From the NCBI GenBank assembly GCA_010645155.1, contig CM021314.1, positions 913,857 to 977,856 on the forward strand: 64,000 nucleotides of DNA. The letters run 5' to 3'. The position numbers were made by a program, and so were the translations under genes. The notes beneath the pieces were generated by a model. The model was not told the DNA's origin, made no database searches, and saw only the letters and a list, made by a program, of their open reading frames with translations. Shown piece by piece: positions 1 through 11,446 of the stretch (within the stretch, counting starts at the first letter, position 1; every line of letters starts with the position of its first letter). The DNA comes from Tigriopus japonicus (lineage: Eukaryota; Arthropoda; Copepoda; Harpacticoida; Harpacticidae).

Positions 1-1
1 G

Positions 2-325
2 GAATTCACAACAATAATTGATATAATAAATATATTTTGCCCATTAGTCTTCGTCGTAATAATAGGACCTGATACTCTAACACCATTTAAAGCATGGTTG
101 GATAGATTTTTAAATACTATTCCTGATCAACCCACTATTGAAGGGTTGTCCAGATTTGCCAACAGTAACTCGTTGGTAGATCAAATTTCGTATATATATT
201 GATTGGATAAATTATAGTAACGATTTATTTGTTTACAGGGAATAGCATTCCTTGTAGCGGTAATAGAAAATCCGCAACAAAAAAAAGAATGCTTTAATTA
301 TATTTCTCCCTATAGCCCACATTGA
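2..325 (+). CDS. 3' exons of an unidentified gene (partial, left edge)
   Basis: An open frame runs in from the left edge and reads 58 codons to position 175. A donor (TTG|GTAGAT) follows there. A 63-bp intron ends at TTTACAG (238), and frame 239-325 continues for 28 codons to TGA (323-325). The joined product has a hydrophobic stretch (FCPLVFVVIIG) near the edge, then a polar region with FKAWLDRF and a C-terminus ending in ISPYSPH. I do not recognise the family. The short intron matches those of neighbouring genes, and the two exons join in phase 0 without a stop, which supports a real gene tail. Without the 5' part this remains a tentative model. No AATAAA was found close downstream. Confidence 0.35.
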
Positions 326-710
326 AGGCCTTGTTCTCTCTTGAGAGCAATGGGTATCCAAATGAACAATCAAACAAATCGAATGTCTTTTGAAGTAGGC
401 ACATCCGCTTTCTTTTCATATCAACTCCTTTGTCTTTAGAATTAAGAAATTATGTTCAAAAACTGTAATATTGTATTGCACCTTTTGTTCCATTGGTTTT
501 CCCCATTTTGGATAGTTTAAGCATATCAAAATGGGCAAAACAAAAGCAATATCCAACAAACAAGTGCAACACTGCCTTTTTGATAGCTTGCCATGGATAC
601 GGTGTCATCTTTGCCATGACAACCAAGAAATGAAGTGAAGAAAGTCGTTCGAGTTGATTGCCAAAGTGGTGGCTCATCCTTTTACCCCACACAACAACCA
701 CAAAACAGAT
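326..710. other. Intergenic / promoter side of the SEA-sushi gene
   Basis: I see no convincing gene here. A minus-strand open frame (456-701) has no recognisable content. The stretch must hold the 5' UTR and promoter of the gene that starts at 711, but I could not identify a TATA box or initiator with confidence. Confidence 0.5.
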
Positions 711-3700
711 ATGAATCTCTGCAACTTCTTTATTTGTAAGTCAAATTCTAACGCTACTCTGTATACACTAAACCACAACTTTTTTACATTGTTCCAGTGG
801 CGGTTCCAATTTTAATAGAAGCGGTCTCCGGTGGGATATATTTCAATAAATGCTACTGCCCTGGCGTGGATCCATTATTGACTCGTGATGAAGTACTGAG
901 GGACAAACTTCACTTGCTCAGAAGAAATGCTCTTCAAACATTACCCATTTATAAACGACCAAGTGCGTACTGTTCTTTGTGTGTAGCTCCAGTGGCCCTA
1001 TCCCAATAATTTATCAACTCAAGATCCATCTCATTTTTTTTCAGTTTATCCTGCCAGTGGTGTGCCTCCAGCCTCCATATTAGCTAAAATGTTCCCATCC
1101 AAGTCAGTGAGTGAACTACAGACCTTGACTTTGGCGCAATACACACAACTCAAGGATGAATTAGCCGCTCAAGTGGCACAAAGAGCGGCAAACCTGAATG
1201 GAACACAAAGCAGGCGGAAGAGAGATAGTTACAATCAAGATCCTCTGACATCGCACGCGCGCGAAAAAAGATCAGTTAACAATGATGGTATGAAAGGGTT
1301 CCCTGCTCTTTTGAAGACTAGCCATAGCATTTATGGGGTCTTCACTCATAATGGCGATCTAACCAATTCCACATCCTGCACGTGCTCGAACAAACCCACT
1401 TCCAAAGTGAGAAAGATCTTATCCACATTGGTAGCTTGGGACGAGGACTTGATGGATTATCATTCCGAAGCATTTAAAAAAGTCAAGATGAGCATCGAGG
1501 CTAAGGTGAGAAGGATCAAAAGTTATGGAGCAGTACTAATATAAAAATCATCTTCAGATTGATGATTTATATACGGCCAATGACTATTTGCTCCAAGATG
1601 GATATGCGGGGGCAACCGTTATTGCTTTGACTTTGGTTGAAATGGACGTAGATTCTGGGAGCTCCCGCAGAAAACGAGACGCAGGAAACTCGTCAACCGC
1701 TAATGCCACTGCAGCTTCAACCACAACCCCTACACCAACCACCACGACCCCAAAGCCGGTAAATTATTTTAAACCAAACCTTCTGAACCCAACAACTAAA
1801 AAGTGTTTTTGACTTAAGATCAACGATCGAGTCAGGCTTGATGTGGAAATTGTTTTCGCTGGACGTGAAAACCAACCAGCACCCAAAAAAGATTTGGACA
1901 ATATTCTTGCCGCAGCCACCGATCTTGGGATACAAGGGGAACCTGCTCGAGGTAACAGCAAAATAATTTAGAGTCATTCAGTTGGGACTGGTGGCAACAT
2001 TCTTCTTTGATTTCAGAGGCCGATTGCAAGGGTGAAAAGTTGCTCAATCTGTTGGCTCCATCCTTCATGTCCACATCCGTGTCCAGTTCCGATTTGATTC
2101 CATCAGGTCAACAAATTCCTTTCAAATGCACCAACCCTGGAGAAATGCTCCCATTTGCCTTTGATCCCGACTCGAATTTTGCCTTGGAGGTCAATTGTGT
2201 AGATGGAGAATTCATTCGACCCGTTTGGCCAGAGGCTTGTGAACCTGAATCGTTGTGTTCCGTGGTTCCCAATCCTCCAGCTGGAACCAATGGAATCAAC
2301 TTGATCCGACAAGATAATCGGACGGAGTTTCGTCATGGAGAGTTTGCGTACTTTGCTTGTCAAAATCCGACGGCGGTTTTAGACGATAACAGTGGGAGGA
2401 ATGTCTTCGAAATTGAATGTCTTCCGGACGACACATTTGGCAACGTAGTCTGGCCCAATTGCTTCTTGGAACCAACCTGTACAAATCTTCCGGATCCACC
2501 TGTGTCGTCGAAAATGGTGCGAGCAACTAAAACCGATTCCGTCAAACTTGGAGAGTATGTCCAGTTTGAATGTGCCGAGAAGGACAAATTTTTCGAGACG
2601 GAATTTGTAAGTGTGAAAATTTGTTTGTCATACCCACACCATTCCAATGCCACTTTTTCATGGAACAACAGGGACCAACTATGCCCATTTTATGCGAAGG
2701 CACCCCGGAGAACCCAACCATTAACCTGGCCACAACTTGGCCAGAGTGCAAGCAGTTGTCCTGCGTTCCAATGGGTCAATCGGGATTGAACTTGACACAA
2801 TCGGTTAATGTTTTAGAAACATCTTGCCCTAGTAATGACACCTATACAATGTTCACGGATGCTCAAAACCAAGAAGGATACATCATTCCCAAACGGTTCC
2901 ATTGTGGAACATACAAACCCAATGATCCCACATATGCTAGCAAATGCCCCATTGAAGCTTATGGAAAACGTATGCTCAAAAACAAAAACAGGAAATAATT
3001 CATGTAATAAGCATAGGGAACATTGCTTTCTGTTTCAGCCAAGATATTTTGGAACGAAATGGAAATCACCTCGATGAATTGGAATCCTCAACTTACCAAC
3101 GCCAAAACGACTCTGTTCAAGAATGAAAAGGCCAAAGTGGAACGAGAGGTGAGGCAGACGAGGCACTACATGAGAATGTCCTCAAAACCTGTACTAAAAA
3201 TGCTCTCATTCCAGCTCAACGCCTTCTACTTGACAAAACCAGACCTTTTTGAGCAAGGTTACTTACGAACCGTAGTGGTAAAATTTCACCAAGGAGCGCT
3301 CAAAGGTTATGATGCGAGCGTTGGTGCAGATCAATATTGTGTCAAGGTCACCGTGGAGCATCAATTCCAAGGAGACACTACGATTGACTTGGGTACCTTG
3401 AAAAACGCTCATCGAACACTGGTTCAAAACGTCAGCGGACATCTGTCCGATGAGTTCAGTATAGTTGCGGACACAATCGTGTCAGGTGAGGAGGAGTCCT
3501 TGATACAAATCAAGGGCATCCTTGTATAAATGTAGACTGTGCACTGGATTTCAGTGTTTCTTTGAATTTTTCAGATATACAAAAATGCCACAACGATACA
3601 CTAGCACCGTTCTTCAACTCAAAGTATGTCGTGACTGGTGCAGAAAATTTGAAAAAAATCGGAGAGACCGTGACGGTTACTTGTGCCGGCGGAAAATTCC

Positions 3701-6700
3701 TTCGCAAAGACCGATGGGACCAAAATGCGACGGACAATACCTTGACAATTCGGTGCAAACCGGATCGCCGTTTTGACGTTCCCCCTCTCGCAGATTTTCC
3801 TGATTGTGCTGCTAAATGTCCAGCTGAAAAACCAATTGCCCCGCCAGAGCACAAGTTGATCCTTAACACTAACAAGAGCAACAATGACCAGGAGGCTTGG
3901 GAAAATGAAGAGATCTGGTGAGTACCCTTGGGTGTCTGAAAGTGCTTCAAGATGTGTCCAAAAAATGTCAGCCTCCTTCGTGCCCACTTGAAATTGGGCA
4001 CCTATCTCAATTCATAGTGATTTGAACGGAGAAAAAGACACGAAATTTCAACTCAAGTTCGAATGACGTTTATGCCCCTAAACATCATTTCTTTAGCATT
4101 TTGCATGTTAACTTAGGATGGAATTTACTGATCATGTCATTATTTTCACGGATGGAACTTTAATTGTCCAAGAAGCACCAAACGCAGCAATTCGTAGGGG
4201 GGATAACATTTCCATAATGAACGCTGCAATATTTAGTTTCTCAAAGCTATTTATGCGAGCTTAAACTATCTTCAACGAAAACCTCTTAAATAATATCAAG
4301 TGGATCAAATCGAGGCTCAGGCTGTTTGTCGTTGTCTACGCATTAGGCAAATGAAAACGAATGAGGCTAGAGAGAAGCTCATAAGTTCCATTTTCTCCTT
4401 GAAACTGAAATTTAGACAATGGAGAATGCTTTTGCTTTTTAACCTTTTAACATTCTCAGAAGGCACCGGGAGCAATATTTCGGTTTGGAAAGTTTAATTT
4501 TATGGCAGGTAGAGTCTAGGAACGAATAAGACCATTGTAACACTTGAATCTTTGATATGTTCAATGCGTTGGCGATTGTACATCCGAAGAAACTACCATG
4601 TGGAACCTTCTTTAGTCCCACGGAATGCTCTGTGCATCCTACTTTAACAATATTTTGTTCCCTAAGGTACATCTGTGAGAACAATCTCGATGGTCTGGCT
4701 GGACTTTCACCAAGTGGAAAGGAATTCGAAGGCACCGACTTTTGGGAAACCTCCATCAAATGTGGAGCTTCCGGAGACTACGTGCTTCCCAGAGTGGACT
4801 TTGATTCGAATGTGACTGAACTTCCCAAATGCTTACCCAGACGTAAGTGTGTCACGCATTCGGATGTTAAAAGAGTTTTAGAAACTTTACGGCCTTTCAG
4901 CTCGAAGGTGCCAGTGCTTGGGCGACATGAAGGATGCCACATCCGCCAAAACGATATTAGACATGTATTGTCGGAATGTCACCTACAAAATAATGCCAGG
5001 AAACTATCGAGATGCTGTAACGATGAAATTTTTGGACGAAGTCGTGCCCAGTAAGATTCGATGTGGTTCGCGGGATCCTTTATATTTGCGGCTCGAAGAT
5101 AAATGCAGTTGTTATCCAACCGACGGCGAAGGGGCAGGTACAGAAAACCACTCTAAACGTGTTTGATTCAGATACAAATTTTCTCTTTTGCGTCATAGAT
5201 GATGGCAAATGGATGACAATAGAAGTCTTGAACATGGAATGGCGGAACGAATTGAAAAACCCAAGGTCGCCACTTTTCAAGGAGGCTAAATATATAGTGG
5301 AAAAAGCTGTAAGATCAATTTTCGCAACTGTTTTTAAGTATCAGCTCAGTATCATTTTTCTTCTGCTTATCACTGTAAGATGGACCACATGTACTTGGAT
5401 TATTCGGTCACGTTTGCGGCTCAATTTGTCCGTTCCGTGGTTATGGCCTTTTCTGAAGGAAATACGGATTTGACTGTTTTGAGATGGCAAAAACTAAAAG
5501 CTGCCAACAAGACCAACGACACTGACATTCACAGCCTGAACTTTGTGGGTGATCCCATTTTGGACATCTTTGAGCCCACCCAAAAGGAAAAGGAGGCGGC
5601 AATTAAGGCAGCCGAATTGGCCGCAGCCAGTGGTCAGACTTTGCCCAAAGCTCCACACGTCAAAAGTGTTTTTGTGCGCTTGGAGCTGCAATTCAAGACC
5701 AGACAACCCCATTTCACACCAGACTATCTAAAACAACTTACTCAACAACTAATCGAAAACCAATGGGCGAAGAAGACACTTTGGGTGAATCCGGCTTGTT
5801 TCACGGGAGCCGAAGAATTTTGTTACGTTGCGGGTGAGTGACTGTTCACAAATTTGTCTACGTTGGTTTTCAGGATGCCTAAAATGTGCTTTGTTTTAGA
5901 CGCCGACACGTGCAATGATAACGCCTTGGACGCCATTTTCAATTTCGGATTGACGCATAGCAATGCTTTGGAGAAAAACGCTATTCCCATTGCCATAGGT
6001 TCCACAATTGATCTCACATGTGCCAGAGACAGCGAACGGGTGTCAGTGGATAAGTATGATGAGAACCCTTCTGATTATCGAATCACGCTCATGTGCAAAC
6101 CCAACGGAGAATTTGATTTCCCTGATGACGACGATTTCCCGCCACCCTGCTTGGCTTGGTGTCCGGGAGATAAACCTGTTCCGCCAAATACAACTGGTCT
6201 TGTCATCATGCCAAAATATGACAACAAAAAGTAAGCATTTTACTAAAGTTGTGGACCTTCATTGTCGCCATTATAATTTCGGATTGAAAAACAAAGTGTT
6301 GTTGTCTGATGTCAAGCTTGTGTGTTACATTCTCAAAAGCTCATATGATATGCTAATTGAAAAATAACAGAGAAAAATCCTACACTTATCGAAAAATTGA
6401 GGCAACGAATTTTGAAAGACAGCAAGCAGGTTGAAATCAATGAATGTACGTTTTTTTCAGCGACACCTTGGAGGGAGAACACATTGCGTACATGTGCCTT
6501 GATTCCACCTTGGGTGTAGATGCTGGATCAAGCAATATCATTGAGTTCAAGTGCATCAATGCTGAACCGAGGGGGCGTTACGACATGCCCTTGGACAATC
6601 AAACTTGGCCACAGTGTATGAAAAGAACCACTACGATCAAATCACGTAAGTGATGATCTTTCATAACGAGAAAGTTCCAGTAGTAAAAACAATTTGCTGG

Positions 6701-7016
6701 ATTATTTTGCCTCCAGCAATTCGATTGGCAATGAGTGATTTTCTCAAACAATCCGATCGGGACTTGATCAATCGCAAAACGGAGGAACTCTATTTGAGCA
6801 AACGAAACGCCGGTGACGAGGATCTCATCCTGGGCGTTCTCATCCCGTGCATGATAGGTGAGCCATAGTCCTTAGTATTCAAATATAACCAAATGACAGC
6901 AAAATTGATATTTTTTTTTTTCAGTTTTGCTTATCGTCATAATGGGATGCTTGTGTTGCACACGGATTGACAATCCCTTGTGCAAATATTGCTCGAAAAA
7001 CTATGTTCCAATGTGA
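711..7016 (+). CDS. Type I membrane protein with three SEA-like and several sushi-like domains
   Basis: Eighteen exons join in frame: 711-735, 798-962, 1045-1505, 1558-1758, 1819-1951, 2017-2606, 2672-2969, 3039-3148, 3215-3485, 3575-3917, 4667-4842, 4901-5137, 5199-5308, 5380-5833, 5900-6230, 6461-6645, 6717-6857, 6925-7016. They total 4,323 nt, about 1,440 residues. The first ATG gives a signal peptide (MNLCNFFILAVPILIEAVSG). Furin-type sites RRKR, REKR and RRKR end near residues 123, 139 and 257. SEA-like cores, each with a Trp and then Leu..Ser..Phe, begin near residues 195, 640 and 1019. Cys-rich modules with LPDPP..GE.V.F.C...WP.C spacing resemble sushi/CCP repeats. A Thr/Pro mucin-like linker lies near 262-284. 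A hydrophobic span (about 1397-1417) precedes a short Cys-rich tail ending NYVPM, so the bulk is extracellular. Function is unknown; adhesion or a cuticle/mucosal surface role is only a guess. Intron 3918-4666 is the only long intron. Confidence 0.8.
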
Positions 7017-7232
7017 TTGACGATGCTTTGCTTTGATTCATCGTGAATGAGTATTTTGACGTAAATACAAATCATATTTTCTAAGACAAATCCGCATGTT
7101 TTCATTCCTTTTGAGAAACCTCTTTGACTTTGGCTTCGCTTGAGTTTAGACGAAAGAGGCAATCGTTGGGAGCGCAATTTCTTGCACACTGGAGGCACAA
7201 CGCTCTTATTGTGGTGGGTGGCATAGTATGTC

Positions 7233-7238
7233 AATAAA
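7233..7238 (+). terminator. Poly(A) signal AATAAA of the SEA-sushi gene
   Basis: AATAAA lies 217 bp after the TGA at 7014-7016, with no other gene between. It is the first canonical hexamer downstream. Confidence 0.6.
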
Positions 7239-8940
7239 GTAGTATTTTTAGGCTTATGAACAAATGGGCAAAACTTAACCCATGTATATGTTATTGTATC
7301 TAAGAAAGTTAGAGGTTTGAAGAAGTGCCATCATAACATCATACGGACCAAAGAAAAGTCCCAATTCTTATCCCACACTAACGTCACCCAATACTAAATC
7401 GTTGTTCGCTCGACATGAACTCTATTGCTTTTGTTGTTCAAAATCTTCCCGGATTGACACGAATCCGTTTGGCGATTTGGAAAACTGGAATTTCGAAGAA
7501 GTCATTCCTTCCCGGCTTCACCAACTGTTGATCTTCCATTGAACGATGCGACATTGATGTCTTTTAAGAGAGCGAGAGAGCATCGAGATGATTCTCTTTC
7601 TCTTGATCACGACTTGTGTTCGAAAAATCGGGCTCGGAAATTGACTGACTCATTGAGACGTCGTCATTCAGAGGTGCTCACATGGCCAAGGTGGGTTTGG
7701 AATGGGATTAACCCCCGCAATTCATAACTTTCTATCTGATTGATCTACCATTTTTGTGTTTGAGTACTTCTTACAAATACAAATTTTGACTTGATAGGAT
7801 TTTTGCCTTCAACTGGATTTTGTTAACTTTCAATTCATTTTTAATCTTTTGCTGACATTTTGGCAACGTTTTACAGAAGGTGGTCGTGAGAAAAATTTGT
7901 GTCTGTGACGACAAAGTGTGTCAAAAAAAGTTAATCGAAAACCTTCTCGTGTAATTTCATTTCAAACAACAACTTGGAAAAACACAAGAACTTTTCCTAA
8001 TGAAAGGGTTTTCAAAGATTTATTACTTCCATACTGTATTAAAATAATGCTCTAGGGCAAACCAGACTAGGAATTTGGGTTACCTCGCTCCTGATGACTT
8101 CCTCCGCATCTTTGAACTTGCAACTAAAATTTTGACCTTAATTATGATAAGTAATATTTAAGATTTAAAACTGGCCCTTCCAGTTTTTACTGGTTTTTAC
8201 TGGTCCTTCACATGTGTCCTCCCCTTTTTTGATTGTCTTCTAATTCAGTTTTGTTGGAACTTTGTCATTGCTTGACTTGTAACTTAGTAATGATCGTAAG
8301 CTCAAATATGGAACCGAGTTGTGGGTCTTGCGCATGTTCTGATCAACTCCCACTCAATTACGTACTTGAATCTAAGTATGAATTCCAAACTCAAGTACGG
8401 TTCCACTCCGATTGAGAAAAAGAGGTCCATTTTTTCTTCTTGCGAAAACTGCAGAAAATCTATCATCGGATCAGGGAATGAGGCTTTTGCCCTAATCGGA
8501 TTTTGTAATGAGTGCTTGATACAATTTACAAGAGTATGGAAATTTCTTTTAGGACTGTAGCAATAGCCGAAGCTGATAGCGGGAGAGCAAACCTTGAATT
8601 GGTGACATCTCGACAAACTCATATAAACAAATTCAAAGGACAAACTCCAAGGACTGTCGATCAAATCCTGCTTGTTGTAAGTTGATCCAGATTTGGGGAC
8701 GTAGGAACAGATAACAACACTAATCCATCCGGGAAAGTCCCCAAAGTGAAACTAGTGAATCAAATTGAACATTGATTGAAAAGACCGCAAGGCATTGCCC
8801 GAAGTAAAAATCCTACATCCAGTCAATCACAAATACTCATCAATACGAAGTGCTGACATTCAGATTACTGAAGCAAACAAGAGCATTTTCTAAGCTCCAT
8901 AATTTCGGAGAACCTCCGATTTGAACCCATTTTAAACTCG
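7239..8940. other. Intergenic, AT-rich, no gene seen
   Basis: Only short open frames occur, without splice-linked partners or recognisable motifs. The end of this stretch is the 5' flank of the gene at 8941. Confidence 0.5.
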
Positions 8941-10317
8941 ATGCAACTCAGGATGTGGAACCAGTTGAGTGGGAGCAAGGACATGTGGAAGATCCTTTTT
9001 CTCGCTCTCTCCCTGATTGTGTGTTCGTTCAGATCGATCCATGGTTCGCCATGGATCAGTCAGAACCAACAGCTCTTCCAAAGACAATCCAAAATTCATT
9101 GTCCCATTGGCTATACCTTGGTAAACGACGGTCAAGGGGAACGTTGCGCGTTGGATGGACATTCAAAGGGTCACTCATCGGGATATCCTAGGTCCAACCA
9201 CAGAGGGTTCGACTTCATCTTTGCCAACCATGAAAACGAACCAAACACAAGGTTTAACTACCCTACAACTACAACAACCACGACCACACCAAGTCCCTTT
9301 GCTTGGCAACCCCAACCTCGACGAAGCGATAAACTTTTCGACGTTAGCCAACGTCATTCTTCTTCCAATGAATACTTACATCATGGGTCCTTTGGCATAG
9401 CTTTACCCCAGGAGGACGATCGTTTGTCCCGGTCTGAAATGGAGTGTCTTCAAAAGGAACAAGTCTATTGGCCTCAAGATCGAGAGTGTTATCCTTTACT
9501 TCAACAAGGGCCTTGCCAGGATCATGAATGGTTGGTAATGCGAGAAAAGCCCAATTCAGTCCACGAGGTTGAAATTCATTGCCAGAAGCGACCCTGTCCT
9601 TGCCATGCCAAGGATCCTCTGCTATGTGAAGTGTGGTACGAAGATTCCAACACCGAGAATTGCAACAACAAATGCCGAGTAGCCTTGGCAGCAGAACAAG
9701 ACGGGATTTGTGGAACAGGGGAGCAACTACTATTAAACCCGTATGGACGGGCCATTTGCGGCTGCCGTGGGGATCCTGTACATATGAGATCTAGCATTGA
9801 TTTTCAATGTCATCCCATAGGCTTTCAAGGCCCATGCCCGAGTAATGAAACCTTGGAATTTGTCCCATCCCTAAATAAGGCAGTTTGTCTACCAAGTCTA
9901 TGTCCGCCAGACATGGTTCTTCATCCTGATTCGGGGCGTTGTTTCCGGCTCCATACCCAAGGGCCATGTGCCCAAGATTCCGAATTAGTCATGGATTCTG
10001 AGTCCAAACAGGTGAGCTGTCATCTCAGACCCGGACAAGTCCGGAAAAGGGTGTTTGATCTGGCACCCAGTAATCCATTGCGAGAAAGCCGCAATCGGGA
10101 GCTCCTATTGGGAAAGCTCCGTGTCCAAATGTCAGATTGCTCAGTGAACCGCAATGCCATCCAATGTCAGGATCAAGACCGAACAAAGAAGCTGGAATCC
10201 CGGCCCATGCTGGTTGGCCTAGACGAGAAGATGAGGATGATGCAAGATCGGTTGCGAGAGCAGGAGACACGGGCACGTGGGTTCCTTCGATGGCTCTGGA
10301 GTTTCAGTCGACGATAG
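8941..10317 (+). CDS. Secreted Cys-rich protein with repeated GPC modules (DUF4789-like)
   Basis: A single uninterrupted frame of 458 codons from ATG 8941 to TAG 10315-10317. An in-frame ATG at 8983 (MWKILFLALSLIVCSF) gives the more typical signal peptide and could be the real start. After the leader come a first Cys pair (HCPIGYTLV), a Thr-rich linker near residues 109-118 ending in PSP, and a Cys-rich core. In the core a motif of the type QGPC-x(4-6)-E/L..V...C recurs at least three times (LLQQGPCQDHEW, GFQGPCPSNETLEF, HTQGPCAQDSELV). This spacing is reminiscent of arthropod proteins annotated with the domain of unknown function DUF4789; I assign that from memory only. The C-terminal 80 residues are basic and lack cysteines. 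No membrane segment follows the leader, so it is probably secreted. No biochemical function is known. Confidence 0.8.
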   Translation: MQLRMWNQLSGSKDMWKILFLALSLIVCSFRSIHGSPWISQNQQLFQRQSKIHCPIGYTLVNDGQGERCALDGHSKGHSSGYPRSNHRGFDFIFANHENEPNTRFNYPTTTTTTTTPSPFAWQPQPRRSDKLFDVSQRHSSSNEYLHHGSFGIALPQEDDRLSRSEMECLQKEQVYWPQDRECYPLLQQGPCQDHEWLVMREKPNSVHEVEIHCQKRPCPCHAKDPLLCEVWYEDSNTENCNNKCRVALAAEQDGICGTGEQLLLNPYGRAICGCRGDPVHMRSSIDFQCHPIGFQGPCPSNETLEFVPSLNKAVCLPSLCPPDMVLHPDSGRCFRLHTQGPCAQDSELVMDSESKQVSCHLRPGQVRKRVFDLAPSNPLRESRNRELLLGKLRVQMSDCSVNRNAIQCQDQDRTKKLESRPMLVGLDEKMRMMQDRLREQETRARGFLRWLWSFSRR

Positions 10318-10517
10318 AGGCCTAATGAGGCTATGAATGCGTTCTGTGTGATGTGTGGTAACCAAGAGTATTACAATGCTGTTTTTTGCTATGAATAATC
10401 CCTTGATGATGTTCGACTGAACTGGGGAGAGGGTATCTCCATAAGAATTTCTATTTTGTACCATTAATTTTCGATTTGAGGCTGGTGGTCAATCTGTGCA
10501 ATCGTCTCTTAAAAGAC

Positions 10518-10523
10518 AATAAA
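10518..10523 (+). terminator. Poly(A) signal AATAAA of the GPC-module gene
   Basis: AATAAA is 201 bp after the stop at 10317, in a position typical for the 3' UTR of this gene. Confidence 0.6.
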
Positions 10524-11446
10524 GAAACGTGTTGGCTGAATGATTTGATTCTTTACTCAATCTCTAATAACACATAGAACTCTATTTTCTCTGATAGGAA
10601 ATTCAATAATAATGTTATAATTGTCGCACTTGGAGCAGTCGTATATAATTATCATAGTTTTTGACGATCTCACTTGGTAACCGGAGTCCAATTCTCTCAA
10701 TTTGCGTTCGTGATTTTGGGTTATAGATTGTTGGTGTCTTTTCAAGTTGGAATTTTGTTGGTGAGATCCAAAAATAATGCTTGAAGTGTCCTGCCAAAAC
10801 AGGGAGGTAATTTATAAAAGATATAAGTTACAATATGTATGGTATGTAAGCAGTATAAGTAGTATATAAAGAATAAATAGATGCTTTACTCAAAGAAAAA
10901 AGCACGATCTTGTGATCATTCAAAGTGGTAACATGTCTCCGAACGGCTCCAATGATTATTCCTTTGCGGTCAAATTATGGATTAATTTGGGATGAAACTT
11001 ATTTAGCCACGGGTGCAAGCGTGGAGAATAACATTTGCTGATTATTTAGGTGAGGAATTCATAATGGTTTTAGCGGTAATGATAATCAGGTCTGAAATTG
11101 CTGACCAATTACAAATTGAGGTAGCTTCGATCGATTGTAACACAAAGGAAAGGTGTTTTGCCATATTTTGTGTGATATCGTTGTTGTTCATATTTGTTTT
11201 GGACAATCAAAACTGTATTTGGTGGAATCAATGCCCAAATGAAAGTTTAAAAGGTTCCTCTAAGTATGAGGTTGCGAGATAAAGAAAATGAAACCTTTCG
11301 CTGAAAGTTGTCCGACCGAAAAAGTCCAAGGGAAGTTCAGGTACAACAGGACAGGTTCAAAGTAGATTGGGAAAAGAGTGAATTAAGTTACGCTACGCAT
11401 CTTCACTGATATCACGTGAAATACATGATTGCCAGGTGTCTTCCTA
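10524..11446. other. Convergent intergenic region / Blimp-1 3' flank
   Basis: This separates two genes that point at each other and should contain the 3' UTR of the minus-strand Blimp-1 gene. I found no clear minus-strand AATAAA here. Short open frames show no recognisable protein. Confidence 0.45.
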
